Shown: positions 13,400-24,440 of the stretch, in pieces
How the letters are laid out: each line of letters starts with the position of its first letter
Numbering within the stretch: position 1 is the first letter of the stretch
Assembly (NCBI RefSeq): GCF_040954835.1
Contig: NC_090706.1
Coordinates: 39,317,148-39,381,147 of the forward strand
Direction of reading: 5' to 3'
Length of the DNA stretch: 64,000 nt
Source of the DNA: Lepisosteus oculatus
Lineage: Eukaryota > Chordata > Actinopteri > Semionotiformes > Lepisosteidae
Position numbers and translations under genes: made by a program
The notes under the pieces: model-generated
Databases searched by the model: none
What the model saw: only the letters and a program-made list of their open reading frames with translations
What the model was told of the DNA's origin: nothing

Positions 13400-14760
13400 A
13401 AGAGGCGCACAAGACGCCGGCTGCAGTTTCATGTGCAATACCGGCTGTCACAGGCTTGCCGGCTTGCAACGTTGGCGTTTCCGAGAATAAAGCACAGGAC
13501 CACCGACTATGCCCCGGACGCGCGATCCTGCCGGTATGAAACCCGGGCTGCTCCTACCTGGCTCCCGGTGTTTTCTGTCAGGTAATTGAAGACGAAAGAA
13601 GAGAGCTCCTCATCCAACAGTGAAGTGCAGTCCGCCATCTTCTAGCGAATGAGAGCCCTGAGCCGGAGAGCAGGAGTATACTGCAGTCGGGTAGTGTCAC
13701 TGGCGCCTCTCCTCCGGCAGAGGGCGATTGCGACTCTGAACTTGGTCAAGGCTTGGTGAGCTCACGGCTCGCAGACGAGTTATCGCTCCCCCTGTCCTTC
13801 ACGGATGCTACCTGGCGCAGGCGGTCTCGCCTTCTGTGTGGATCAGCCCGACGGACGTGTATCCTCCTGTGCTGCTTACCCGCCACAGAAACCACAGCGT
13901 CAACGCGGCCGTGTCTGCACCAACACGATGGACGCATGTTACCAACCGGCGATGACTCATTCATACGGCAAGCAATGCACACATCACCGCTGCTTGTCAT
14001 GTAGATCCACCATCCCAAGTCGACCGAGTGGGCGCAACACCCTAAATAACGGGGCTATTTCAACAAGTGGGACAGATAAAAGTTTTACTTCCTCGGCTTC
14101 TTTTGGACTATACACCCCCTTTTATGTTGATGTTTTAGAGCGATGAACGACAGGTCTTCCAAGTATGTAATTAGGATGTATTTTAATGAAATATGATGAT
14201 TGCTCACGAATATTGCTGTATTTCAAAGATCAAGTGCTCACGTCGATTGTTAAATGATGCTCTGTCTGGTCTCCTAGCGTACCGAGGGGTTTTGCTATTA
14301 AATCCTCGATATTCGCCTGCTGCTGCAGGTGCACGGGCCAGTGTGATTGACAGATTAGCTGGTATCTCCTGGGCCGGTGACGTGGACGAACTGGGCCGAG
14401 TAAACAACTCAAATAAAGTCGTTTTTTTTTTTAACGGGCTGGACGTCAGCACCGCGTGCAGCTTCCGACACAGACACCTGGGGGGGGCGGGGTCGCTGAA
14501 CCCCGGGACAGGCGGGCGCAGTGTCGCACCCGATGCGTGCTTGCAGAGCAGCGCACACGGGCTTACCCGGCGCCTCCGAGAGGAGATCGCCACCGCGCTC
14601 TTCAATGCCAGTTGGAAAACTGCAGTCCCGCCAGGAGCAGACACCGCGGGTCCGTGTGAAGATCGGCACAGCCTGCATTGTAACTGCCACCAACCGCTAC
14701 CGACCTTCACCGCATTCCTCGGAGGAGATGACGGTTCCTTGTCAATCTAGAAGAAAACGG
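13400..14760 (-). promoter_or_regulatory. ppargc1b: CpG-rich promoter and 5' UTR region of ppargc1b
   Basis: This GC- and CpG-rich block covers exon 1 and about 1.1 kb upstream of the ATG, and contrasts with the AT-rich flanks. It includes a GC box, GGGGCGGGG (14484-14492), and two CRE-like sites, TGACGTGG (14378-14385) and GGACGTCA (14441-14448). No clear TATA box is placed at a usable distance, so a dispersed CpG-island start is likely. The transcription start itself is not visible. Confidence 0.6.
13558..13638 (-). CDS. ppargc1b: PGC-1beta, coding exon 1 (partial gene)
   Basis: This is the first coding exon of peroxisome proliferator-activated receptor gamma coactivator 1-beta, a nuclear coactivator of ERR and other receptors that drives mitochondrial and oxidative-metabolism genes. 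It encodes 27 residues. The stretch LLDEELSSFVFNYL closely matches the human PGC-1beta start (LLDEELSSFFLNYL). ATG is at 13638-13636 in the context AGATGGCGG. The exon ends in phase 0 at a CAG|GTAGGA donor (13557). The human first coding exon ends at a similar position in the protein. Exon 2, which carries the acidic activation domain, is not in the window, so at least 13.5 kb of intron 1 follows. The gene sits downstream of arhgef37 in the same orientation, as in human. Identification rests on this short N-terminus plus synteny. Confidence 0.9.
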
Positions 14761-15649
14761 TGACCGCGTGTACCATGTAATTAGACAGCTCGGCAACAAT
14801 GGGACAATGTGAACGCCGCCTTGAAGTTCTACCACAACAATGAGCAGGCTTGGGTAGTAACGTATGCATGCTGCTTTGAAGGCGGTTTTCCTTCAGTCCT
14901 TGATAATCCCAAAGACAAGCCTGGCAGAAGTCTGCAGGCTCTCTCACAGGTCTCAAGGTTGTGGTTTTAAAGCGGTCAGGTTCCTTTGTAGTAGCAATTC
15001 GTTTGATATACACACAAACCACTCCACACATTCAAAGCAAAAAAAACAAACAAATAAAGCAAGTAAATAGAGGATGTGAAAAAAATATAAGCCGTGATTG
15101 CATAAATTTCCAGACTTTTGCTGTGGAAAACCTAGGTACACAATAATTATCTTAACGAGCCGCACAATTAGTTGAGTGCAATAAAAGTAGTTCACGTTGC
15201 TTCAGAATAAACGTGCTGTGCCTGTGTCTGTAAGGTCCTTCAGTCAGGTAGTGAATTTCAAGGAAAGATTCAACTATGAACACCAGGAACCTTTTGTAAC
15301 AACTCCAACTCCATAAAAGCTGTATAAAGGCACAGATCAGGAGAAGGGTATAAAAACATTTCAAACACCCTTAATTTCTCTTTGAGCATGGAAAAGCCGA
15401 TCTTTAAGAAGCCCAGACCAGGAGAAAACTGCATAGGTATGCCCGAGACAGAGTTATATCTGACTTTGTTACAGTTCCAGGAGTCAGTGGATGACATGGG
15501 AGATAATGTCCATGGGGCAGCAATTTCCCTGTCACTCCACATAGATGACTTATATGGAACCAGGGAAAAAAATCTCACATCCTGCAAGGGGTTTGCAACA
15601 ACGCACCTACTGTAAGTGATACTGCAATCATGTGAAAAACAGCTTTGTG

Positions 15650-15775
15650 GTCCGACAGGACAAAACTGGAACGTTTTTGGTATAAATGCAAGGAGTTACA
15701 TCTGAAGCAAGTGCATTACACAGTCAGCACCATCCCTCCTGACAAGCATGCTGGTGGCAGCAGGATGTTCTAGTC
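15650..15775 (+). pseudogene. Tc1/mariner transposase remnant
   Basis: The sequence resembles the catalytic region of fish Tc1 transposases: GACAAAACTGGAACGTTTTTGG, then an ATGCAAGGAGTTACATCTG-like block, then CACCATCCCTCCTGACAAGCATGCTGGTGGCAGCAGGATG. The last part corresponds to the family's 'TIPTVKHGGGSIM' region. The frame is broken by a TAA soon after the first block, and both ends of the transposon are missing. It is a dead fragment directly beside a 5S-type SINE. Confidence 0.65.
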
Positions 15776-15814
15776 CTGCGTCTCATCAGAAGAGACTGGC
15801 TCTTGTCCGATGCG

Positions 15815-16330
15815 ATGCTTGTGAAACCTGCTTGTAGCCTGATCTCAGAAGCTAAGCAAGGCTGGGCCTGTTCAATAGTGGCATGGGCTGAAGAAAACCT
15901 ATGGGTTGCGGCTCTAAGTGGGTTTGGCAGACCAGTAGGAGGCACTTTTCCATCTTTAAACTAGGATTTCCCAAGCAGTGTGATGGTAGAGGACACTGTG
16001 CTGTAGAAACCACCAGCCTCCGGGATGGGGTATTAAATCAAGGTCCTGACTACCTGGGCGTTAAAGACCCGATGCTGACCCTGGTGTCCAAGCTGATTTC
16101 CACTCTAGGTCTTCGCAATCTGCACTCCCTAAAGCTCCCCCATAACTCAGTTGGTGAAGCAATTTCTCACCTCTTCTCCAGTTTTCCTGCACCATGAGGA
16201 GAATCAGCAGAGTGCCGGCCTAGCTGGGGATCTGCTCTTCACTGGTGGATGAGCTGGATCTTCTCCTTTGTATGAAGCATTTTTGGGGGACTGTGCAATG
16301 AAAGGCACTGCACAAATCCAAGCAATGCTC
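15815..16330 (+). mobile_element. 5S-rRNA-derived SINE, copy 1
   Basis: CTGATCTCAGAAGCTAAGCAAGGCTGGGCCTG (about 15839-15870) matches the internal promoter region of 5S rRNA, as in SINE3-type retroposons. The body continues through AGGACACTGTGCTGTAGAAACC to a tail about 500 bp away. It is diverged and not full length at the tail. Confidence 0.75.
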
Positions 16331-18089
16331 ACTACATATATTGAAACAAAGATGGATATGTAGCAGGGAAATACATTTTATATGCATGTACTAAGCTAAC
16401 ACAAATTACCCCAAGTGTGAGAGAAAACCAGTATTGACCTGCAGCTCATAAAACCCCAAATGCTTCTGTCATGGGAATCTTATTCTCATCCTTGGTTCTC
16501 TGTGTGTTTGTGGAGATGTGTATTATGTTAGTTCACAGCTTCCAAATTAGGATACATAACCGGCAAGGCAAGACGAAGTGGTGGTGATGACAATGGATTA
16601 TTGTTTCATAAGGATGATCTCATTACACATCCTTCTGTGGTACAGAGGCAATGAAAACCACAGGCCTCACTTATGTATGCTGGGTTACTGTCCCTCACTT
16701 TGCAACTATTTAGTCTGCTTCCTGGAGACAGAATGAAACAGTTAAGAAAATGGAAAATGTAAACTCTAGTATAACCAAAGCATGTGCACGTGCATCCTTT
16801 TTTCATCTTTAAAAAAAAACTCCCATCTTTAAATGGAAAGTCAAAGTGTGTAGATGCTCAATGTATATCCGTTTCAGCATTCCGAAAGTCCATTCAAGTT
16901 TCAGTGGGGGCCAATCTGAACGGAAGTAGGAACGGTACTTCCCGGTTGAATTCACTCCAATCCAAGTGAGCTCCCTGCTGTGGGTTACAACAGTAAATAA
17001 TCTGAATGAGACTCGATCATTTAAGATTCCCAACGTCTGAGGAGGATGAGGCTTTGGGACAAAATATCCAAAGTTTTCCTCTGATGGATTAATTCAGGTT
17101 GATTACAAAAGCAGTCGGTTAAGCTGCATATTCTACTAGGAAAAACCTGAACAGACGCGATGAAGCCCCAGAACTAGCTGGATTATAATATGGCCCTATC
17201 TATTACGGTGGTATGGCACAGTGAAAACAAGATAATACACTACAACATCATGACAAAACCAGTGTGGAAAAGCAAAACACGGAAGATTGTAACAAAGCGA
17301 ATCTAATTTCCAAACATGCAAAAAAAAAGAATTCCAAAATAGCACATTTTCCGGGGTAAACTCTCCAGAGGACAGCAGTGCATTCTGGGGGTTTTGCTCC
17401 CCATCCATAACCCAGACTGTCACTTGCTAGAAGTTCTGAAATGCTTAATTTTGTTGAGAGAGGGGTTTCATTAGCCACATGCTGCAGTCGTGAAGCTAGT
17501 TCATCCAATGTGCTTTGTTTTGGCCATCAACTGTATAGAATATTGTGGACATCATGTCATCACATTGATCTGAGGTGGGTTCGTAATGCAGGCACACACA
17601 GCTCTGGTCATTATAAAACAGCAATCAATCATATTTACAGTTTGGGAAGGATCATACATTTTTTTTCTTAGGGGACACAGAGGCATCTTTCCTGGACAGA
17701 TCAATGTTGTTAAAATGAGGGCAATGTACTGTATTTCTCGAGAGAAAATGGCCCCACCTCTTTATATCAGTTTATGTGATGAAGTGATAACATCATTTAT
17801 CAACCTATCAATATAATTTTTAAGAATTCATGTTTAGGATATGAATAACAAATAGAACAGAAAGCAAATCAAATTAAGAATCTGGAACAATGATGGTGGG
17901 TGCTGAGGGCATTTAAAAAATAAAGGCAATTAATGCATCCATGAAGTGATCAGCTGGAGTTAATAACAGAAGAGGAGCGCTAGATCCTATTCTCACACAC
18001 TTCCATTCACCTGTGTATATTAGTGATTAGTTTTGCACCCAGGACTTCCTTTCACATATTTCCCTCTCACATGCACCCCCCCACCCCCG

Positions 18090-18172
18090 CCTCCCCATCT
18101 ACCTGTAAAGCGCGTTGAGTGGAGTGTTCAGAAAAGCGCAATAAAAGCGTAACCAGGTATTATTATTATCTA
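18090..18172 (+). mobile_element. SINE 3' tail fragment
   Basis: The sequence CTGTAAAGCGCGTTGAGTGG, then AGAAAAGCGCAATAAAAGCG, then a TATTATTATTAT end, matches the 3' tail of the 5S-type SINE at 23861-24440. It is a 5'-truncated copy. Confidence 0.7.
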
Positions 18173-21100
18173 CACCCCTGCAGCTCATTCCTCACAATAG
18201 TGAGTGGGATTTATGCAGCCTTATCACACACTGCTAGACAGCCATTCCCTCAGCCTGGCGAGTCACGCCAAATACTCACAACATATCTTGTCTCTATCTC
18301 ATATTACCTTGGATCTAACCAAACTACTGAAATATAATTTATTCAACAGTGTCGTCTCTACAAAGTATCCCTGTTTTCTTAAAACTAAGCATATCAGTGA
18401 TCGACCAGTTTCCCTGTACTGTATCAGAATGCTTGAAACGTTTTGATTGTTGTGCAATACAATTGCATCATCCACAAGGCGGATGTGATCATCAGCACAT
18501 TTTTCACCTGAGGGATGGTCTATGAGGACAAAGATTTGCTAGTGAAGGCAAAGTGAAACAACTGGATTGTCACAGCATCCAAAGAGCTCTTATTTGGATG
18601 ATCATTTGAATTCATATGTTGCAAAGCAGGAGGACAGCCAGCCACACAAGTCCAGACCATGAGCTCCTGTGCTGAACTTTTGGGCAGACTGTTCACTCAC
18701 TATTCAAGTGTATTTTACTTTCGTCCTTCACCTCATTTGCTGTAGGTGCTGGCCAGGCACTATATTTTTTCTTCATTTCTACATTTCATTTTTATCACAG
18801 TAGTTTAATGCTGCATTTTTCTCAATCAATCTACCTTCTGTAGTATCGTTCTATGTAAATGTATTAAAATTCCTACTAAGGCTATAAAGTGATGTGTCAT
18901 TACAAGTGCTAAGCAAATGCAAACTGTTTTTTTTTTACCTCTTGAAACACTATGGAATATATTTAAGAAAGACATTAAGTCACAATGGTAATGAAACTGC
19001 ATCAGACTCCTTTCCTGCAAAATGCCCAAGTGCTCTGTTATGATGACTTCACTCCTGTGCTATTACATAAAATGCAAAAGTCAAACATGCATTTTTAAAA
19101 TGCCAACAATACATATTAAAAATTAATGTTTTCAATTTTGCTGTGAAAATTTAACAGCCTCTTATAAAACACTGGAATCTAGGTGCTAAATGTGAGCCTT
19201 TCTAATCATCCCAGTTCACACTCAGACTTAATCTACGCAGTCTCCTCTGAGGATCGCTTGTCAAGATTTTCTTATTGTGCTATCACAGGGCACACGCAGG
19301 AGCATTTAAGCTTCCAGTAAATCTGACTTCTTACTTGGGGTGTTAACAAAGGCGAATTTTTTTTGCTTGTCACCTGATGACAGAAATTGGGTCAGAAGCA
19401 CGATAGAACATATTGCGGTCTTGCTAAGGTTCTGATCACTGCAGATTAGGACTGCTTTAGATGACATCAGTGTAACCCTGAGTGTGAATATTCACATTGG
19501 CTCTGAATTGGAGTCGAGTATGTAAAATACAGTTCTACAGATTTGACCAGCATGCACATTTATGTTACATAGGTGAAAAGAAAAGTAAAACAAGTTGTAT
19601 CACAGCTATACAGATTTACACTAACATAAAATCCCAGAGAACCTTTGTCTTACTTATTCACTTATGTAAAGGAGATTTTGAAACTGTCAATAGAGTTTTC
19701 AAATTACCATTGCTTTTGCAATAAGAAGACATCCTTGTGAAATGATCTAATAGCATACAGAGCAATTTGGCTGTGGGAGTAAGTGACACAGGGCTGAATA
19801 ATAATTACTAAGGGGAGTGTGCTGTTCGTCAAAACTGTAGTTATTAAAAATCTGATACTTAACAAAACAGTGAAATGAGGATTATAAACTAAAGAGCTTT
19901 TTTCAACCATCTGAACTTTACCAGTAGTGTATGTAACAATTTATTGATGATCCACTCTTTAATACAATAGGTAGCAAACCAAGGATTTTGACGAGTTAAT
20001 TTATACAAGATACTGTATATGTTGAACATTCTATACGAATATAATAATTCAGCCAAATTTTAGAAACCATATACATGCAGATGTCTAGCAAGACTCATCA
20101 GCAAAATAAAATCTTAAAAGAAACCACAGAGTTGAGCTCCTCGATAAATTACTTTCTTTTCCTGTCGAATGGAGGATTGTTCTGATGTAATACATGTGCC
20201 TATGGGATCTTGCAAGATACGCACTGGAATCTGTCAGGCTGTGACTCTTGCAATATCTGTAGTACTTTTGTAATGTTTTGAATTCAAAGATGTTAAATAT
20301 TAATCATTGCACGAATACTCACAGCAGTGAAGCTCTGAGCTTTGAGTTCTAGATGTAAAAACAAAGCGCCCAGGTACACATGATAAAACCTACCTTTCAC
20401 CTACAGATTGTTTATGCTTCTACACCACACAGCCCAATATCGCGCACAGACCTGACGAATATGATTTCAGGAGAAACCATGAGAGTTAGTTTTGGTCAAA
20501 ACTGTGAAAAACATTTTTCCCCCCGCTGATGTTACAAAAGAGGCACGCGTAGTCTGCGCCAACACGTGCCTCTGTGCCACGTGACCCGCAGTCTGTGTAT
20601 GTGCTGCTCAATTATGTGGAACTAATTTCATTGTCGTGCAAGCTAAACAAACGAGCGCACTGAATCGTTCAGGTGATAAAGGGGTTTAAAGTCATCGGAT
20701 CTTACACAAACACCCTGGGCACTGAGCGAAGTGTACTCTTGCTGCGTGCCATACATTTTTAACACAAACCCTGAGAGCGGCTCCGTTTCTCCCAGTGGTT
20801 TACTATTTACTACTGCCCTCGCACAGTCGTTACAAATCGCAGTCCCCTCTCCACGTGGTTTGTTATCAGCCAAGGTAGGTAATAGATTTCACTTTCACTA
20901 GACTTTCTCTTATGCAAATCTCTATAGTCAGTTAAAAAAGCGTTATAAAAACTTATGGCTGGATTCCCTAACGTTCATTGAGCACTGGAATCCAACAGGT
21001 TCTATAGTTCACATCGAATCACCTCAAGACCTAGAGAAGACAGTACGTCCTAAGTAGACATTAAATGAATCTTTCCTTCCTGCTTCTAAAGTGCTAAGAA

Positions 21101-23860
21101 TTCAAAGAGGCCTCTAAAATCATATGCTGTTGGTTTGGGAAAAAAGCAAGTGTAGATTATAGATAAATACATATTTTGCAGTAAAATATGAATTGATACT
21201 TTATGTTGCTGCCCTCTGTATTGCTGAAAGCAATAATATGATTACAGATAGTGTGGTCGAGATCACCAGTCATGGCCAGTGGGGCTGCAGCCTAATCCTG
21301 GCACTGAATCTGTGAAATTCCTGGAAGAAGGTTTAAGGTTTCAAAAGAAATCTGTCAGAAACAGCCAGCGCTTGCCCAGTGGAGGTCACGGTTTCTGTCG
21401 GATGCTTGATCAGGCCACGGCACCTTTATGGTACATGGGTGCTTTTAGACAGACCGCCCTCTACTAAAAAAACACTGCACCCCCCGGACTCGTGATCACT
21501 GAACTCCCTCTTTCAGCAACCTAGGAGCTCTCTGCCATGTGTTTGTCATCAGTCACGTGGCATATTGCAGAACCCTAGGAGATGAATACGATTTACTGTA
21601 GTAAAAACCTGGTCGAATCTGTTTTTCTACTTTTTTTTTCCGGAAGTGGACATTGCAGACATCTGAAATGCCTGATGAGGTGCAGTGTGCCGAAGGACCC
21701 CGATGACAAGGAAACAGGTCAGAGGTCCTTTGCAAAGCTGCACCTACTGTACCTCCCTCCCTTTGAAGAAATGTGCATACAGTGGATAGGCTCACAGGGT
21801 TAACAGCGGGTGAAACCATTCACTGCTCTGTTTCATCAGGGTGTTTTGCACCAGAGCCAGGGTCTTGTAAAGACTGGAGTGGATCAAACGTCTGTGTGAC
21901 GCAAGTCCTTCGAGTGATTACTGGAGACACTGACCTCTGCTCGTTGGGCCAGGAGAGGGGGCACCACGTGATTGCTGAATGAGGCTTTCGACATCCCTGT
22001 GGAGGTTTTGGATGTGTTTCTCTTCACTATCAATGTGTCACTGCGCTGTGTTCATATAGATCTGTCTGTGGCTTTATGTGTACTGGAGAAAGTACACACT
22101 TTGACCACACAGGACAGCGATGGCCATCTTCACCTACAGAATCTCAAAAGGCGTGAATGTAAATATTCATCATGTGCTGAAGCTTTTTCTCTTGTTTTAT
22201 AGTAAGGCTGTCTGGCAGCAATCCCAGAACGTCCTGCTATCTCTCATTCAGTACCACAACATGCCAGTGGACTTCTCCCCTTCTTCCAGGGGGCCAGTGC
22301 CCTGCCCATAGACTTGCATTCCCAATCCTCCTGGAATCTGCGCTTTAGGAAGCGAATGCTTTCTGATCTGGTCTGTAAGAGAACCCTTTGAACTGTCTGT
22401 CAGTAACTCTTGGAAAAATATTCCATCTAGAATTAAAGGGAATAAGAAACAGAAATGTTTCAACTGCCGTGCAAAACAAGGAACAGAATCTGTTGCTGAG
22501 TTGAGACTGCAAATGCATGTTAGTATGCCACTTACATGTTACCTGAAACTCTGTGTATACACTGTGCCTCGGGTTTGACTCAAGAAACTTAAATCTTGGG
22601 GAGTACATAGTTTTTCGTTTATCTGATGCCGGTTAATTAACAAATTGCTTAGTACGGCATTTTACCCTTTTAAGTGCTTTGCTTTAGACTAGCCCATAAA
22701 ATACATTCTGATTAAGAAGGTTGGGGTTGAAAAATAAAACAGGCTATTAAATTATGAATAAAGTTTGCGAACAGGAGTCAGTATTATCTTTCTCTGAATA
22801 AAGCCTAATGGCATCTGGACTGTGCTTCCCAGAACTGGAAAGAAGAACAGCTGGGAAGTGGGTGTATGGAAATCTCCCTTCTTCTCCAACTGCTGATAAG
22901 GAGAAATACCAGAACCAAACCGGACCAGCTTCACGGATTGTGCAGGGCTTAGCTACTTGTATTCAGCGTTTCACACTTCTGGCATGTCATTTTATGTCAA
23001 AAGTGCCAGATTAGTTGTGAAACATAACAGAAAGCCACATGGCTTCCTCTTCAGAGGGGCTGTTGAGCAGCGCTCCAGTCAGTGTGGTAAAGGCATCGGA
23101 GGGGTCCGCTGGTGTGGACTGGTGTGGGTGGTGAGATGTCCCCAGCTGGATGTGTGATAGCTGAAAACTGCCTCACCCGACAAATCACCCTCTTGCGGAT
23201 CAGAACGAGCCACATAATCTGCAAGCTGCACGTCTTTGTCGAAAACAACTTGCAAAGTCATACTGCATTTGCAGAATCCTGTGTTTCCCAGCATTTCTCT
23301 TTGATTTGCAGTGACGTGCTGGGGCATGCTAGACAGTCCGTTTATTGGGTGAGAAGGCAGCTAGGCTTAGGTGCCTCAGTATGGCCCAGTGAAAGTCATT
23401 TTTTGGTTTAATTACTGAAGGAAGTGGGGTGAGTAATTGCCCAGACATTTTTGCAAACGAGAGAATTCTGCACTGGTTTAGCTTCAACGTGATCAATAAA
23501 TAATTGCTTCCCTTAAGATATTGTTGGCCGTTCATAATAGATCACCAATTAATAATGCACAGATACTGGAGGGAGTTAAAATGCATAAAACGCTGTTATT
23601 ATTCATTGCTAGTTCTGTATTAATCAGTGTAGGGTTAATTTGTAACCATGGAAATAGCTCAGTCAATGGGTTCAATCAGGCTAAGTGATATCAATCTCCG
23701 TTTAAATTAAAACCCATGCAGTCTGCAAGACCAGGATTAGGGAACACTGTGTTTTTGCCATCAAGTCTTCATGGAGGGATCTACGTGTCTAGAACTCAAC
23801 AGATAGTCTATTTGGAGGGTGAGGGTTTGGGCTCCAACAGGAGTGTAAGATATAATCAGT

Positions 23861-24440
23861 AGCCATATCACCCTGTAACTCACCACTGACAGCCCACTGA
23901 AGCTCAGCAGGTGTGGACCTGGCCAGTACCTGGATGGAAGACCACCGGGGAAAAGTTAAGGTTGTTGCTGGAAAAGGTGTTAGTGGAGCCAGCAGGGGGC
24001 GCTCACCCTGCGGTCTGTGTGGGTCATAATGCCCCAGTATAGTGACGGGGACACTAGACTGTAAACAGGCGCCGTCCTTCGAATGAGATATAAAACCAAG
24101 GTGCAGACTCTCTGTGGTCATTAAAAATCCCAGGATATTTCTCAAAAAGAGTAGAGGGGTGTTACCCCGGTGTCCTGGCCAAATTTCCCTTTACCTATCA
24201 TGACCTCCTAATAATCTATGAACTGACTTCATCACTTTAGTCTCCCCCCCCCCACTGAGAGCTGGTGTGTGGGGAGCATACTGGTGCACTATGGCTGCCG
24301 TGGCATCATTCAGGTGGCGCTGCACACTCCTGGAGGGGAGTGGAGTGGAGGGGATCCCCATTACCTGTAAAGCACTTTGAGTGGAGTGTCCCGAAAAGTG
24401 CTACATATATATAAGTGTAAGGAATTATTATTATAATATT
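23861..24440 (+). mobile_element. 5S-rRNA-derived SINE, copy 2 (near full length)
   Basis: The 5S-like head starts at GCCATATCACCCTG and includes GAAGCTCAGCAGGTGTGG and AGTACCTGGATGGAAGACC, the box region of 5S rRNA. A body of about 350 bp follows. The tail CTGTAAAGCACTTTGAGTGG, then AAAAGTGCTACATATATA, ends in an ATTATTATTATAATATTA microsatellite. The tail is the kind recognised by LINE machinery. Homologous pieces occur at 15815, 18090 and 60840 (inverted). Confidence 0.85.

Larger units (their letters stand above)
1..13557 (-). other. ppargc1b: ppargc1b intron 1 (5' part)
   Basis: This is intronic sequence downstream of ppargc1b exon 1, continuing past the left edge. I see no PGC-1beta exon in it. 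It holds a 54-bp tandem duplication (1159-1264), an inverted-repeat element (2569-2892), a tRNA-like SINE piece (3820-3950), homopolymer runs and several GC- and CpG-enriched patches (about 3050-3800, 8530-9300 and 10780-11800). An open frame with a hydrophobic segment at 428-850 on the minus strand is noted separately. The rest is AT-rich and featureless to me. Confidence 0.8.

Noticed and set aside
1..13557. ppargc1b exon 2 (acidic activation domain)
   Set aside because: I looked for a LYADFPELDLSQLD-like stretch on the minus strand and found none; it must lie left of the window.
14193..14750. Overlapping open frames of 168-185 codons on both strands
   Set aside because: Typical of a CpG-island promoter. 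Both strands are open at once and neither looks like a protein.
15270..15615. Overlapping frames of 77-105 codons on both strands
   Set aside because: No conserved motif, beside a Tc1 remnant; possibly old transposon or unique non-coding sequence, not supported as a gene.
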